A stretch of DNA of 64,000 nt. Origin: Haematococcus lacustris. Its lineage: Eukaryota > Chlorophyta > Chlorophyceae > Chlamydomonadales > Haematococcaceae. The stretch spans positions 3,880,080 through 3,944,079 of the forward strand of contig JASKMD010000030.1 of the NCBI GenBank assembly GCA_030144725.1. Reading direction: 5' to 3'. A program made the position numbers and the translations under genes. Within the stretch, counting starts at the first letter, position 1, and each line of letters begins with the position of its first letter. Below, in pieces: positions 10,912 through 34,452 of this stretch. The notes beneath the pieces were generated by a model that saw only the letters and a program-made list of their open reading frames with translations, was not told where the DNA came from and made no database searches.

Positions 10912-12953
10912 ATGCTCAGTGTCGGCAAGGGTGGTCACATCAGGCCTACATGGGAGCACTGGCAGTCGAGGCCAGGGGCAGTGCATGTGCAGCAGCGCTG
11001 AACCTGGTCCCAGGCGCTGGCGAGCTGCTGGGCTGTGGCTGTTGCCGCAGGGCTGACCACACACCAGGCCCTGCCCCCTGGCACTGTCCTGGTGCAGCGC
11101 CTGATCAAGCAGTGTGACTCCGTGGTGTCACACTTGAAGGAGGTCAGCGGTGGAGCCCTGGTGGTGGCACGCATGGAGCTGTACTTCAAGGTCGACACCA
11201 GCAGCAGGTGAGGGCAGCAGGGGCCGGCAGGAGCAGGAGGCTGTGGTAATCAACGCAGACACTGCAGCAGCCAGCCAGGCCGAAAGCACTCCTGCCTCCC
11301 AGTTCCAGCACTACTACACCACGCTACTGCCTCCTGCCCGGCATGGGTGCTACAAGCTACTACTGCCCTGCTCTGACCATGCCAGGCCCACAGCTGCCCT
11401 GGTGACAGCATTGGGCCTTGAGGCCTCACACCTGGCCACCACTTCAAAGGGTGCTGGCAGTGTATCAGGCCCGGTACTGTACCCAGTGTACTGTACCCAG
11501 TGTACCCTAGCGCTGGGTTACTGACAAGTCACGGTGTAAGGCCCGCAGGTGCACTGGGTCACCAACACCTGCCCACCCTCCTGTTGACCCCTGTTGGGCT
11601 CAGTGACCCCTGGTACACCCCTGGTACCCCTGCTACAGGCCTCAGGCCCTCCCTGCTTGACTGTGACCGCAGGGTTTGGCTGCTGTGCTGCAACAGCTTA
11701 CGGCTAGACCGCAGCGCCGCCACCCTCCAGCGCTGGTCCCTGCTGCAGCGCCAGCCATCCTCCAGCCCCAGCAGCCTCAAGGCAGGTGCCTAGGCCGCTG
11801 GCTGCTGCCACCTCAGCCCACAGCCCCTCCTTCCCCCTGCTCCCCTACCCCGCTGTTAGCACTAAACCCTACTACCACTGCCCTAAATGGCCCGCAATGC
11901 AACGTGCAAGGGTGGATGCCTGCTCTGCTGTTGCGGCCGCCTCGCTGTGCTTGGTGCAAGGGATGATTGAGCACATTAGGCTGGGAGGGGGCCTGGATGG
12001 GGGCCCCTGAGTCGGAGTCAGCTGCCTGAATCTGAGTCAGGTGACCGAGTCTTTGTAGGGTCTAAGATTCAATGCTGGTGGTTGACCAAATGGCACAGGA
12101 CCCTTGCCAGCGCGAGGAGGATACACACATCGCAGAGGACCCCACCCCCTTCCTCTGCGTCGCCACTGGCACCCAGTGCCACGGCAGCCAGCGAGTGGAC
12201 ATCACCTACCGGGTGGGCAGGGCAGCGGGGCTGCTGAGAAGCTGAGCGCACTGAGATGAGAGCACTGAGATGAGAGCTGCTGAGAGGCTGGGTGCAGACT
12301 CCTCTCAACCGCAGCCTGCACGTACATGCACACACTGGGATATGCAAGACACTGATGCCTACTGCAGCCACTTTCAATGTCTGCGTGCAGCATCTGCCGC
12401 AACCACTACCCTTCATAAACTCACACCCTTTATACCACCCACACACTGGGGTCTCACATCTCTTGCCAGCCTCTTGTGCCTCTCATGTTTTTAGGGAGAC
12501 CAACCATGCGCACCACAACGTGCTGCACAGGTATTGATGCAAGCATGGTTTGCTGAGGCCGCGCAGCTGGCGCACCCGTCGGACCGCATGCAAGCGCTGG
12601 ACAATGTGCCACCGGCTCTGCGACGCGCGAACCCTAACCTGACGCGCGATTACTACTTGCGCATGCGAGCTCAGGTGGGCGTGCCACCGCAGCACAACGC
12701 TGGTCCGCTATCAAACAAGTTGTTAGCCATTTATTTGGAGCAGGCTTTGGCACGCGTGTTGCTAGTTTTGGCAACACGCGCACAGCATACCAGTCAATCC
12801 CTACACTATCCGCTGATATCATGCAGACCAAGCATGGTTTCTTGCTGGCACAACAGCGTCATATTTATTGCGTGAGCTTGGTGTCCAGAGTCGCAGTCAC
12901 TCTCTTCTATAGTGACACCTGGTTTGTCTGGTGCCACTCCCACTACTATTGCC

Positions 12954-13025
<72 letters not shown>

Positions 13026-14558
13026 CTGTAGCCTGCCTTCCTCTTGAAGACAGCCCCTGTGTGCCAGGAGGCGGCCCAGGCCCTAGCCCCCACCAGCCTC
13101 CAGGACCTGATGCGCACAGTGTGCAGCCCCACCTCCCCCCTGGCTGCCTCTGCCACCACACCCGCCTACCCTACACCACCGCACCATACACCCCAACCTT
13201 CCAGCCTGCCCAGCAGGACCAGCCTCGCCCACCATGGAGCACCAGGAGCGCCGTGCTCCTCCTACCTCCCCACTGCCTCCACGCAGCCAGAGGTTCTGTA
13301 TGCGCCAGGCGCCTCCATCCCTGCCGCCTTGCAACCCAAAGCCTGGGCGCTCGCCAGCGGTGGTGCCAGGCTGCCCTTGATGCTGCTGCCGGCCGGCCAC
13401 ACGGGTTCAGGCACAGCAAGCCCGTCGTGGGCCAGCCAGCGCCCCCTGCCCCCTCAGCAGGCAGCAGCAGGGGGAGGAGAGGCAGCAGGGGGAGGAGAGG
13501 CAGGGAACAGGCAGGAGGGAGGGGCCACGCGCAAGGCTCAGAGCGCCAGGCCCCGACATACCCTACCCACCCCTGCGGCCCCGCCTCCCCGCCCCTCCTC
13601 TAGTAGGGTGTCGACCCACCTGCTGCCCCTCACCAGCCAGCAGCCGCAGCCCTCCACCAGCCCCGCCCAGGCTCATGCTGACGCTCCAGGTACAGGAAGG
13701 CTGGCTGGCACTAGCACAGCGGCCCCTGGGCCAGGCAGCTCCAGCCCACTGCTACGGGACGCCCCAACCCCCAGCAGCAGGACAGGTGGAGCTGCCAGCA
13801 GCCTCTCCCCCAGCAGCCTTGCCCCTGCGGTGCTGCCCTCAAAGCAGCTGTGGACACTGTCTGCCACCTCGTCTGCTGAGCCCCTGCCCGCTCGACAGCC
13901 TGGCCTGACCAGCAGTGACCTGCAGGCACTGCGCCAGCTGACAGACGCATGTGCGCAGGCAGAGGTGGTGACCCAGAGCCTGCTTGCTCAGGCAGGGCAG
14001 CTGCTGCTGGAGCATGATGCTGAGCCTCCTGTTCCGCAGCCTCCTAAGCCTGCTGAGACTCTGCTGGGGCCAGGACTGGGCAGCAACACGGCTGTGGCCA
14101 GAAGTGCTGCCCCACCTGCACCACGCACGTCACACCTGTCTGGGCTCGCTGGCAGGCCGGCAAGGGGTGGCACCACACAACTCTCTGCCACACTGCCTGG
14201 AGAAGGCAGACCGCCGCTGGTTGGCGCGGCGCAGCGTACTGGCAGCGGGAGCGAAGGGGTTGCCGGGGCCATCCGTGGGGCGGGGAGAGCCCGGAGCGCT
14301 TCGCAACCGCCACCGGACATCCGGCTACCCGACATTCACAAATCACAGTGCGTCTCGAGCCAATCAGTCAGGCAAGACATATTTGGCCAGCGAGCCGATG
14401 CCGATTTGCGCGAGCAGGTGTTGGCAGGTGGCATGCTGCAGCTTAAAAAGGACGGGCTGGTTGCTACGGGCCCTGTGACCAACCTGCATGCCTCGCTGTG
14501 GTCTGCGAACGAAGCGGCCCTGCTGTCGGAGGCCCTGAATGAGAGCGCTTTTGAGTGA
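10912..14558 (+). CDS. Unrecognised 701-residue protein, six exons
   Basis: Six exons join in phase to 702 codons: 10912-10930, 11051-11207, 11673-11781, 12099-12212, 12495-12674 and 13032-14558. The first exon (MLSVGKG) and the GC-AG donor after 11781 are the weakest calls. The N-terminal 95 residues look like a folded domain (VLVQRLIKQCDSVVSHLKEV, ARMELYFKVD, then VWLLCCNSLRLDR). A conserved-looking helical segment follows (MQAWFAEAAQLAHPSDRM, ANPNLTRDYYLRMRAQ). The large last exon is Pro/Ser/Ala-rich and disordered for about 400 residues, then returns to order (VRQDIFGQRADADLREQVL...) before the stop. I do not recognise the family. A (CTG)n tract ends just before the last exon. Confidence 0.6.
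12957..13023. repeat. (CTG)n microsatellite, about 22 units
   Basis: An uninterrupted CTG run sits in the last intron of the 701-residue gene, 9 bases before its acceptor (ccctgtag|CCTGCC). Confidence 0.9.
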
Positions 14559-14818
14559 CGCTAGGAAAAGCATTGCCCTCGGGTTGAACCCTGCGCCAGC
14601 GGTGTTTGCTGAGCAGCATCCTGCCAGACAATGCGATCCTTTACATGTGAAGGGTACAATGTGTAGGCTCGCAGATAGATCACACCGTTAAATTTCTCCG
14701 CGGGGTTGAGAAATTGCTACCGTGTGGGAGGGAGAAATTGCCCCGACCCCTTCCTCAGGCGTTCTGCCGCACCCACCTCGTCGGCTGAGTGTGGGATGTG
14801 CGGCATCCGCACCAATGC

Positions 14819-15913
14819 GCCTCAAACGGGCAGATGGCAAAGATGTGACCGCTCACTGCGTTGAAACCCGCGTTGAACATGGTAAGCTTGTGGGCCCCTC
14901 GCTTAGCCCCTCGCTGAGCTACCAGCGGCTGCTCCCCCCCACAGGGGACCTTCCAACCGTCCAACCGCAGCCCACTCGCTCATCGGCACCACCTCTCTGC
15001 ACGCACGTCTGCACCTTCCGCTACAGCTCTGCGGACAAGACGGCTGCGCAGCAGGGTAATGCATGCCCACGGTAATCCTCTCCAGCAGCCTCAGCATCGG
15101 CAGCTCCTATCAGCACCAGGCAAGGCGCAGCGAGCGCAGTGGGCAAAGCAGCTGCTGGGCCAACGCTACGTTCGTAGCAGCTGCTCCGGTTGCTAAGGAT
15201 GGACTGCGGTCTCAGTGGCCAACACAGCTCGCGCAGTAAGAAACGGTCGCTCCAACCCAGGATGAGCTGCGTTGTGCCCTCAGTTGCTAGTATACCCGCA
15301 CATGCTATTGCTTGCTGCTGTTGTTGCACCTCACCAGCTCAAGTGCTCAATGCACAGCTATGCGTTGCATTGCTTCACTCCTATGTGTGGCATCGTCCTG
15401 GTTGTGGTGCTCGTCCACAGGTGTGGCCACACAGAAGCGTACCACCCGTGATCAGACATTGCCTTACAAGGGGCAAGGGCATGTTGGCATCACAGCAAGA
15501 GCATGCGGTAAGCACAACTGGGCCACAAGGGGCAGGGGCAGGTATGAAGCGCAGCCGGGGCAGGTGCAGCAGGGGTAGGCAGGCAGCATTGCAGGAGTAT
15601 GCAGGCACTGCAGCAGGGACAGGCGCAGGCGCATCATGGGTATGCGGGTTGCATGCAGCTTGGGTAGGCGGGCGGTGGAGGGGCAGCGGCAGCCAGGCAG
15701 GACAACAGTATACACTCAGGGCTACAGTGGCAAACGCAGCAGGGATAGACCATCAGAGAAAGGCATGCTTTGCTTATCGACAGGGAAGGATATGTCCATG
15801 CTTGTGCCTACTGATGCTTGTGCAGATGCCCGCCCAAGGCGCATGATGTGATGGCGGCAGCAGTGGGGGAGGCGGTGCTAGCAGCAGCAGCAATGGTGGC
15901 AGCAGTGGCGGCA
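14819..15913. repeat. Left arm of a 1.1-kb inverted repeat
   Basis: This arm is nearly identical, in inverted orientation, to 19245-20318; homology starts at gcctcaaacggg and ends at agtggcggca. The arms differ by scattered bases and about 20 bp of small deletions near 15605. Open frames in it encode the same unrecognised peptides in both arms and look non-coding. Confidence 0.85.
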
Positions 15914-17728
15914 GCACATCAGGATTAGGCCCTTGTAACAACGATGGCAACAACAGAATGGCTAGGCAGGTAGTGTGGGACAGGGTCAAGCAGACAGCAT
16001 ACCAGAGGTAGGGCGGCAGTGGCGGCAGTGGCGGCAGCAGCAGCGGAAGTGTTTGATACAAGTCAGCAATGTCAGCAACCCCTTAGAAAATGTCCAGGTA
16101 CACATGTCTCGTGCTAGCCTGTGCTTGTGCCTGCATGTTCCTATCTGTGTGTCCCATCATGTGTGCCTATCTGTGTGTCTATGCCAATGCATGCCACTTC
16201 CAGCATTCCCAGCACAGCACAGCACAGTCAGGAGCGGCAGCCAGGCGTTGTTTGGGTGTTTGGCCAGCCTGCCTACTTCTAGTCATGCATATCCGTGTTT
16301 GTTGATCACAAGCGTCCCCTTGCTTGCTGCAGGTGTAACAGTCACACAGCGACCCCTCGGTCCCTCCCCCCAAACCCTACCCACTCCCCCTCACCTCCCC
16401 CGGGACATGGTGGTCCCCTCCCTATCCTACCCAGCAGCCAGGAGGAAGCCCCCTCTTGTCCCTCTTCTCCCTGCCCAATCTCATACTCCTCTTCTTCCTC
16501 TCCTGCCTGCCCTCTCTTCTCCCCCTTCTCCCTCTTCTCCCTAACCCCTCTAAGAACTGGCTAACCGCCTGCTGGCAAGTGGCTGACACCCAGTCCAGCC
16601 AAGCTGGCCTCCTGCCTCTTGGCCTCTTGCTCCTTCCCTTTGCTGTCTCACCACCACCACCTCCAAGTCCGCAACCCGTCTACTTCCCCCCCTCCCAGCG
16701 GGTAGCCTGGAGCGGGCAGCCTGGAGCTGGCGCTAGTAGTAGCAGCAAACCCAGCCCACTCTAGCCATGCCATGCGCTAGTAGTAGCCCTCTTCTCCCTC
16801 TTCTCCCTGCCCCTTCTCATTCGTCATCCCTATCTCCTCCTCTCTTCAACCCTTTCTAGCTAACCGCCTGCCGGCAAGTGGCTGACACCCAATACCCAGC
16901 CTCCCTCATGTGCATGCCCCTTGGTTGCAGGTCTGATGGGCACCTCCTCTCCCCTTCCTTTCTACCATTTCCCCCTTACCCGCCACAACACAGCCTCTGC
17001 CCAGCCCAGCCCGGCTCAGCCCTACTGGCCTCCTACCCCTTGGCCCCTTCCTTCTTCCTTCTGCTGTGGGACAAGTGAAAACGATTGCGCTATGAATGTC
17101 TTGCGCTTCTTGACTTCCTTGCTGTGTGGATAGTAGCACCCGCAGATGATGACGAGACATTGGGCTGCTTGGCTTAGTGAATGGCATTGAAAAGGATTGG
17201 GGTGATGTGTGTCATGTACTTGCCATGCATCATAACTTTGGCTCCTGTAAGATCATGTTGAGTATGCAACATCATGTTGATGCAAGCGTACGACACAGAG
17301 CCTTGATGATGATGATGATACCTAGTCTTCTAATGTAATAGTGGGAGGGTAGGATGTTTTGTGTACAGCTGACAACCGGTTAGTGCATGGATGGCCCGCT
17401 TGTACGGATAACCCATCTTCGCAACGTTCTCGTGTTCTTGCCCTTGCTAGCGTGACGTGCCTTACCAAGCCTTCTTGTAATGCACTACTCACGAGACGCA
17501 AGTGATAGCATGGTTTGCAGCTGCAAGCCTGATATCCCTAGTGTCGCCCTCATGCACCGACCACGTGCACACACTACGTTATGGATGCGTCTCAAGGACC
17601 TAGCTGTGTGTTGTTGTCCATACAAGGGGCATGTGCCGCATCCGGCCCTAGCATGTGGTTGGATCACTGCCAGGCCTGCACTTGCTAGCTGTGACACATT
17701 GGGTGTGGATCACTACCAGGCCTGCACT
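15914..17728. other. Low-complexity region without recognised genes
   Basis: Pyrimidine-rich CCCTCTTCT tracts (16440-16850) and a duplicated block starting ctaaccgcctg (16561 and 16861) are present. No coding sequence was recognised. Confidence 0.5.
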
Positions 17729-17846
17729 TGCTAAGCATGACCGTGACGCATACATGCAAAGGGGGTATGTAGCAGGTGGCTACCACGTTTGCAGCACCAG
17801 CGCATCACCGCGTGGTGGTGTTGTCCATACAAGGGGCGATGATAAA
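17729..17846 (+). repeat. 118-bp direct repeat, copy 1
   Basis: This block, starting cttgctaagcatgaccgtga and ending ttgtccatacaaggggc, recurs at 22030-22148 in the same orientation with only a few mismatches. A fragment of its end (ttgtccatacaaggggcatg) also occurs at 17614-17633. Confidence 0.85.
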
Positions 17847-18029
17847 TTGCGAGAAGAGAATACACGGCTTATGACCACCACCGTTTTCTTCATTACATCT
17901 TGACCATTCACAGTTTACAAATCACGTTGTGTGGCATGGAACTAAACGGACGCTCAGGACAGCCTTTCGAAAGCTTTTGTACCATGCAACATTCTTCTTC
18001 TCAGATGGGCTCAAAGTTGCTGTTGATTG

Positions 18030-18705
18030 CTAATAGAAGACTGCACTGCCACACACCTACAGCCTGCTGCTGCTGTCCATGCACTGCTCATGCACTACAA
18101 CCTGCTGCTCTTGCTGCTGCTCATGCACCGCAACACACCTACAACCTGCTGCTGCTGCTCATGCACTGCAGCACATGCACCGCAGCCTGCTGCCGCTGCT
18201 CATGCACTGAAGCACACCTGCAGCCTGCTGCTACCTGCACTGCCACACACCTACAGCTTGCTGCTGCTGCTGCCCATGCACTACTGCTCATGCACTACAG
18301 CCTGCTGCTGTTTCTGCTCATACACTGAAACACATGCACTGGAGCCTACTGCTGCTGCTCATGCACTGCAGCACACCTACAACCTGCTGCTACCTGCAGC
18401 CTGCACTGCCACACACATACAGCCTGCTGCTGCTGCTGTCCTTGCACAGCTGCTCATGCACTACAACCTGCTGCTGCTTATGCACTGCGTCACATGCACT
18501 GCCGCCTGCTGCTGCTGCTGCTCATGCATTGCAACACACCTGCAGCCTGCTGCTACCTGCACTGCTACAAACGCACAGCCTGCTGCTGCTGTTGTCCTTG
18601 CACTGCTGCTCATGCACTACAGCCTGTTGCTGCTGCTCATGCACTGCAGCACACCGACAGCCTGCTGCTACATGCAGCCTGCACTGTCACACACCTACAG
18701 GCAGG
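18030..18705. repeat. CTG/TGCAC-rich minisatellite
   Basis: Irregular copies of ctgctgctgctcatgcactg and cagcacacctacagcctg alternate for about 670 bases. The same units appear inverted at 21274-21720. Confidence 0.85.
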
Positions 18706-19225
18706 GCAGGGCAGGGCAGGGCAGGGCAGGGCAGGGCAGGGCGGGTCAACGCAAGGCTGGGAGGGGGTATGGTTAGGGCTGTGATGGGGTGGGGCAGGGC
18801 TGGGATAGGGTGGGTTAGGGCTGGGAGGGGTTGGGGCAGGGCTGGGATAGGGTGGGGCAGGGCTGGGAGGGGTTGGGGCAGGGCTGGGATAGGGTGGGGC
18901 AGGGCTGGGAGGGGTTGGGGCAGGGCTGGGCAGGGAGGGGAGGGGCAACGCAAGGTTGGGATGGGGTGGGGCAGGGGTGGGATGGGGTGGGGCAGGGTTA
19001 GGCAGGGAGGGGAGGGGCGGGGCAACGCAAAGCTTCAGTGGGGTTGGGCAGGGATGGGATGGGGTGGGACAGGGCTGGGAGGGGGTGGGGCAGGGCTGGG
19101 CAGGGAGGGGAGGGGCAACGCTGGCTGGGAGGGGGTGGGGCAGGGCTGGGATGCGGTGGGGCAGGGCTGGGAGGGGGTGGGGCAGGGCTGGGTGGGGGTG
19201 GGGCAGGGCTGGGCAGGAAGGGGAA
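18706..19225. repeat. G-rich minisatellite (GGGCA then about 21-bp units)
   Basis: A short (GGGCA)n run leads into about 24 copies of a unit like ggggcagggctgggagggg. The same unit occurs inverted at 20719-21273. Confidence 0.85.
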
Positions 19226-19244
19226 GGGGTTACTCCTGTTGTGT

Positions 19245-20318
19245 TGCCGCCACTGCTGCCACCATTGCTGCTGCTGCTAGCACCGCCTCCCCCACTGCTG
19301 CCGCCATCACATCATGCGCCTTGGGCGGGCATCTGCACAAGCATCAGTAGGCACAAGCATGGACATATCCTTCCCTGTCGATAAGCAAAGCATGCCTTTC
19401 TCTGATGGTCTATCCCTGCTGCGTTTGCCACTGTAGCCCTGAGTGTATACTGTTGTCCTGCATGGCTGCCGCTGCCCCTCCACCGCCTGCCTACCCAAGC
19501 TGCATGCAACCCGCATGCCCCTGCTGTTGTGCCTGCGTACTCCTGCAATGCTGCCTGCCTACCCCTGCTGCACCTGCCCCGGCTGCGCTTCATACCTGCC
19601 CCTGCCCCTTGTGGCCCAGTTGTGCTTACCGCATGCTCTTGCTGTGATGCCAACATGCCCTTGCCCCTTGTAAGGCAATGTCTGATCACGGGTGGTACGC
19701 TTCTGTGTGGCCACACCTGTGGACGAGCACCACAACCAGGACGATGCCACACATAGGAGTGAAGCAATGCAGCGCATAGCTGTGCATTGAGCACTTGAGC
19801 TGGTGAGGTGCAACAACAGCAGCAAGCAATAGCATGTGCGGGTGTACTAGCAACTGAGGGCACAACGCAGCTCATCCTGGGTTGGAGCGACCGTTTCTTA
19901 CTGCGCGAGCTGTGTTGGCCACTGAGACCGCAGTCCATCCTTAGCAACCGGAGCAGCTGCTACGAACGTAGCGTTGGCCCAGCAGCTGCTTTGCCCACTG
20001 CGCTCGCTGCGCCTTGCCTGGTGCTGATAGGAGCTGCCGATGCTGAGGCTGCTGGAGAGGATTACCGTGGGCATGCATTACCCTGCTGCGCAGCCGTCTT
20101 GTCCGCAGAGCTGTAGCGGAAGGTGCAGACGTGCGTGCAGAGAGGTGGTGCCGATGAGCGAGTGGGCTGCGGTTGGACGGTTGGAAGGTCCCCTGTGGGG
20201 GGGAGCAGCCGCTGGTAGCTCAGCGAGGGGCTAAGCGAGGGGCCCACAAGCTTACCATGTTCAACGCGGGTTTCAACGCAGTGAGCGGTCACATCTTTGC
20301 CATCTGCCCGTTTGAGGC
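19245..20318. repeat. Right arm of the 1.1-kb inverted repeat
   Basis: Reverse complement of 14819-15913, ending at cccgtttgaggc. The bases outside the two arms are unrelated, so the boundaries are sharp. Confidence 0.85.
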
Positions 20319-20718
20319 AGATAATTCACACGGTTGGAAATCGCACAATACTCGGATTTTGTACATCAGCAAAAGGCCGAAAACTTGGGGGCCCCAACCG
20401 CCAACTCCGCCAGGCCGCAGCCGCACCCACCCGCAGCAAGACTCGCCCAGCACGTTGCGGGGCAGCCAAAGAGCTGGCTCCCCTGCGCCCGCCCCACCCC
20501 AACGCTGAACGCTGCTCAACAACGCATTGCAGCCAGGTTACCCACGCCGAGAGCGGGGCGCAGGCCACACCGTACAGTTCAGCATGGGCGGTGCTGCCCC
20601 GCTGCCGGCCCAGCCAGCCCAGCCTAGCCCAGCCTATGCGAAGGCGAGATCGCCATGTTCAGCCTGCTCCCCAGCGTGCGTCTCAACGTGCAACTCACGA
20701 CCAGCCGGAGCTGTAGGG
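20319..20718. other. Unique spacer
   Basis: No feature recognised; several frames are open but none resembles a known protein. Confidence 0.4.
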
Positions 20719-21273
20719 CCGCCACATCACAGCCCTGCCCCACCCCCTCCCAGCCTTGCGTTGTCCCTCCCCTCCCTGCCCAGCCCTGCCCCACCCCCTC
20801 CTAGCCCTGCCCCACCCCATCCCATCCCTGCCCCACCCCCTCCCAGCCCTGCCCCACCCCCTCCCAGCCCTGCCCCACCCCCCCCCAGCCCTGCCCCACC
20901 CCCTCCCAGCCCTGCCCCACCCCACCCCAGCCCTGCCCCACCCCCTCCCAGCCCTGCCCCACCCCCTCCCAACCTTGCGTTGCCCCTCCCCTCCCTGCCT
21001 AGCCCTGCCCCACCCCCCCCAGCCCTGCCCCAACCCCCCCAGCCCTGCCCCACCCCCCCCCAGCCCTGCCCCACCCCCTCCCAGCCCTGCCCCATCCCCT
21101 CCCAGCCTTGCGTTGCCCCTCCCTGCCCTGCCCTGTTCTGTTCTGCCCTGCCCCTGCCCTGCCCTGCCCTGCCCTGTTCTGCCCTGCCCTGCCCTGCCCT
21201 GCCCTGCCCTGCCCTGCCCTGCCCTGCCCTGCCCTGCCCTGCCCTGCCCTGCCCTGCCCTGCCCTGCCCTGCT
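20719..21273. repeat. C-rich minisatellite and (CCCTG)n, inverted copy
   Basis: Copies of ccagccctgccccaccccct run to 21120, then (CCCTG)n to 21273; this is the reverse-complement arrangement of 18706-19225. Confidence 0.85.
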
Positions 21274-21720
21274 TGTAGGTGTGTGGCAGTGCAGGCTGCA
21301 GGTGTGCTGCAATGCATGTGCAGCAGCAACAGTAGGCAGCAGTGCATGTGCTGGAGTGCATGAGCAGGAGCAACAGCAGCAGGCTGTATTGCATGAGAAG
21401 CAGTGCAAGGACAGCAGCAGCAGTGTATGGGCAGCAGCAGAAGGCTGTAGGTGTGTGGCAGTGCAGGTTGTAGGTGTGTTGCAGTGCATGAGCAGCTGCA
21501 GCAGCAGGCTGTAATGCATGAGCAGCCGTGCATGGGCAGCAGCAGGAGTGTGTGGGCAGCAGCAGAAGGCTGTAGGTGTGTGGCAGTGCAGGTTGTAGGT
21601 GTGCTTCAGTGCATGAGCAGCAGCAGCAGCACCAGGCTCAAGTGCATGTGCTGCAGTGCATGAGCAGCGGCAGCAGCAACAGGCTGTAATGCATGACCAG
21701 CAGTTCAAGGACAGCAACAT
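21274..21720. repeat. GCAGCAG/TGTAGGTGTG minisatellite, inverted copy
   Basis: Units such as aggctgtaggtgtgtggcag and cagcagcagtgcatgagcag mirror those at 18030-18705. The following 21721-22029 has an open minus-strand frame (about 21725-22098) of unknown meaning. Confidence 0.8.
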
Positions 21721-22029
21721 GTGCGGTGTGTGTCTGGTTGCATGCACAAAGCTGGAGTGGCAACCCAACACTGCTGCGACAGGGAAGCTCATTTCAGGGC
21801 ATAGATCTGGCATGGTCTGCGGTGGTCTTGGTAGCTCCATGCAAATTAAGGCATGCAATTTGCGGTTGTTTAACCATGCCATTGCTTGTGTAGCCGCATA
21901 TGGACACCACATTGGTTGTGTAAGACAATTTCCCAATACAATAGACCTAGCGTCCGTGACCGTGCCAGTTGCAGCGTCGATGTAATACCGGGTGGTGCCA
22001 TATGGTATAATTTTGTGCGGATCTCTGCC

Positions 22030-22591
<562 letters not shown>

Positions 22592-23790
22592 GAGGCTGTG
22601 CACAAGGCCGGCTCGAAGTGGTGAAACTCGCAACAGCTTACGTCGGTTCGGGCTATGGCTGGTACGACATGTATTGCATCGCAGCTGTCGATCTTGCGTT
22701 TCGTCATTTGCGTCTTTCGTTGTGAAGTGTAGCGCTGACAACAGTTTTGCAGCACCTGAAGAATATGTGCATTATATGTCTTTGTGTGGATGTATTTAAC
22801 TTTGTCCTGGGATGGGAGCCAAGCTGTGAGGTGTACCCTTTCAACGTTGTGGGGAGTGTGGTCCAGCAGTTTATTTGCGCCACTATTGAGAAAGCAATAC
22901 CGTATACGCAATCAAATACTGAGGTTAGAAAATCGCCTTGTGATGAGCAGAACTGCATGAGATTGTTGCCCAATCCGCTAACTTAGCTCCTGTAGAGACG
23001 AACAAACATTCACTAACTTGCACACAAGTGCGTGCAACGGCTACCACATTCGGCACAGCTTCTGTGTAGTGTATGCAAACATGCGATGCATGCGGGTGTC
23101 ATACAACTTAACCGACAATAGCTTGGTGAGGGCACTGACTGGATCCATGTTGGAGTCTCATAAACATCCCAGCCGCTGGCCTACACACCCGCCACCGGTA
23201 CACCGGTACCGGTGTAGGATCGTACTTCACTCTTCACTGTCCACGCTGTGTCCTTCTCACTCTCCCAGATGTGCAATGCACGCTCTGATGTGCGACGGTT
23301 GCACACCTGCCATTGCTGAGCCAAGCTGTCATCATGCCCCTGTACTGTACACTGCACACATGTGGTGGATGTCGTGCGTTGAGGGCGGTGGCGACACCCA
23401 TTCCTGCCCTACTGGACCCACTGCCGGCCACTGCAGAGCGCCCCGTGAGAGACTGACTGATGGAGCACTAGGTCAGGTCGGAACGTAAATAGTAGTCCTG
23501 CCATGATATGCACTGCGTAGGAAATGGAGGCATGCTAAGGAAAAGAATCCTCTGTCCATGTATGCACGTCATGCATGTGGGTCGTAAAGGTGGGGCCGGC
23601 AATGCTGGACCCAACCAATGCTGTGTGCTTGTTGACCAGCTATGGCCACCTGCCTGAAAGCAGCCAGAACGGTGCCTCCAAGCAGGACGTACCCCTACAT
23701 ATGCCTGACCCTGACATAATGCATCACTTGCCCTGCGCCTGACCTGCCATGATGCCTCACTTGCCTTGAGCCTGACCCTGACATGATGCG
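22592..23790. other. Intergenic, converging 3' ends
   Basis: Holds the 3' flank of the adenosylhomocysteinase gene (plus) and of the HAC gene (minus). No further gene recognised. Confidence 0.5.
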
Positions 23791-33918
<10,128 letters not shown>

Positions 33919-34082
33919 TCAGGGTTTACAAACCCTGGCGACACAAGGAATGGTTTAAAGCTGTACCAATCATGGGAACAAGGCTGGCCGTAGGTGGTGC
34001 GTCATTGTTTCCCTGTGCATACATACAAAAGAGCGGGGGTGCCGGTTTACGGAGTGTAGGGGTAGGAACACAGGGAAACTTG

Positions 34083-34439
34083 TCAGCACATCCTTTACGA
34101 AGGAAGCTAACCTTACGGTTGACAACATCCCGTAGGGGCTCACACGGAGTGCAGGGGACGGTGACTTGGGGACACGGGACGGTGACTATCACGTTGATTA
34201 CCGCTGCGCAAAAGCAGTGGCGCTCCACCGGGCAGCGCTCCCTGATGGCTGAGACCAGCGGCAGCAGTGTCATGTGCATCATGCCATGAATCAAATAAAA
34301 CAAACAATTCGATTGCTCCTAACAAAGGGGATGTGTGTGCGAGAGAGTCATGCATAGGGTAGGGTCCTAGGGTCACACGTGGGTTAGGGACACACACCGG
34401 TCTTTCGCATGTGTAGAAGTGTAGGGGCTCCACATGGAT
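34083..34439 (+). mobile_element. Insertion D2, truncated relative of D1, 13-bp flanking repeat
   Basis: The last 190 bases match the 3' half of D1 (caaaggggatgtgtgtgcg, gttagggacacacaccggtc, aggggctccaca). A perfect 13-bp direct repeat, acagggaaacttg, lies at 34070-34082 and 34440-34452. D2 is 357 bp against 701 bp for D1, again with the same 3' end, and lies upstream of the HAC start codon. Confidence 0.7.
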
Positions 34440-34452
34440 ACAGGGAAACTTG

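Noticed and set aside
18030..21720. Repeat arrays that superficially look like CRISPR or large protein genes
   Set aside because: Units are directly adjacent with no unique spacers, and frames are Cys/Leu/His or Gly/Arg low complexity on both strands.
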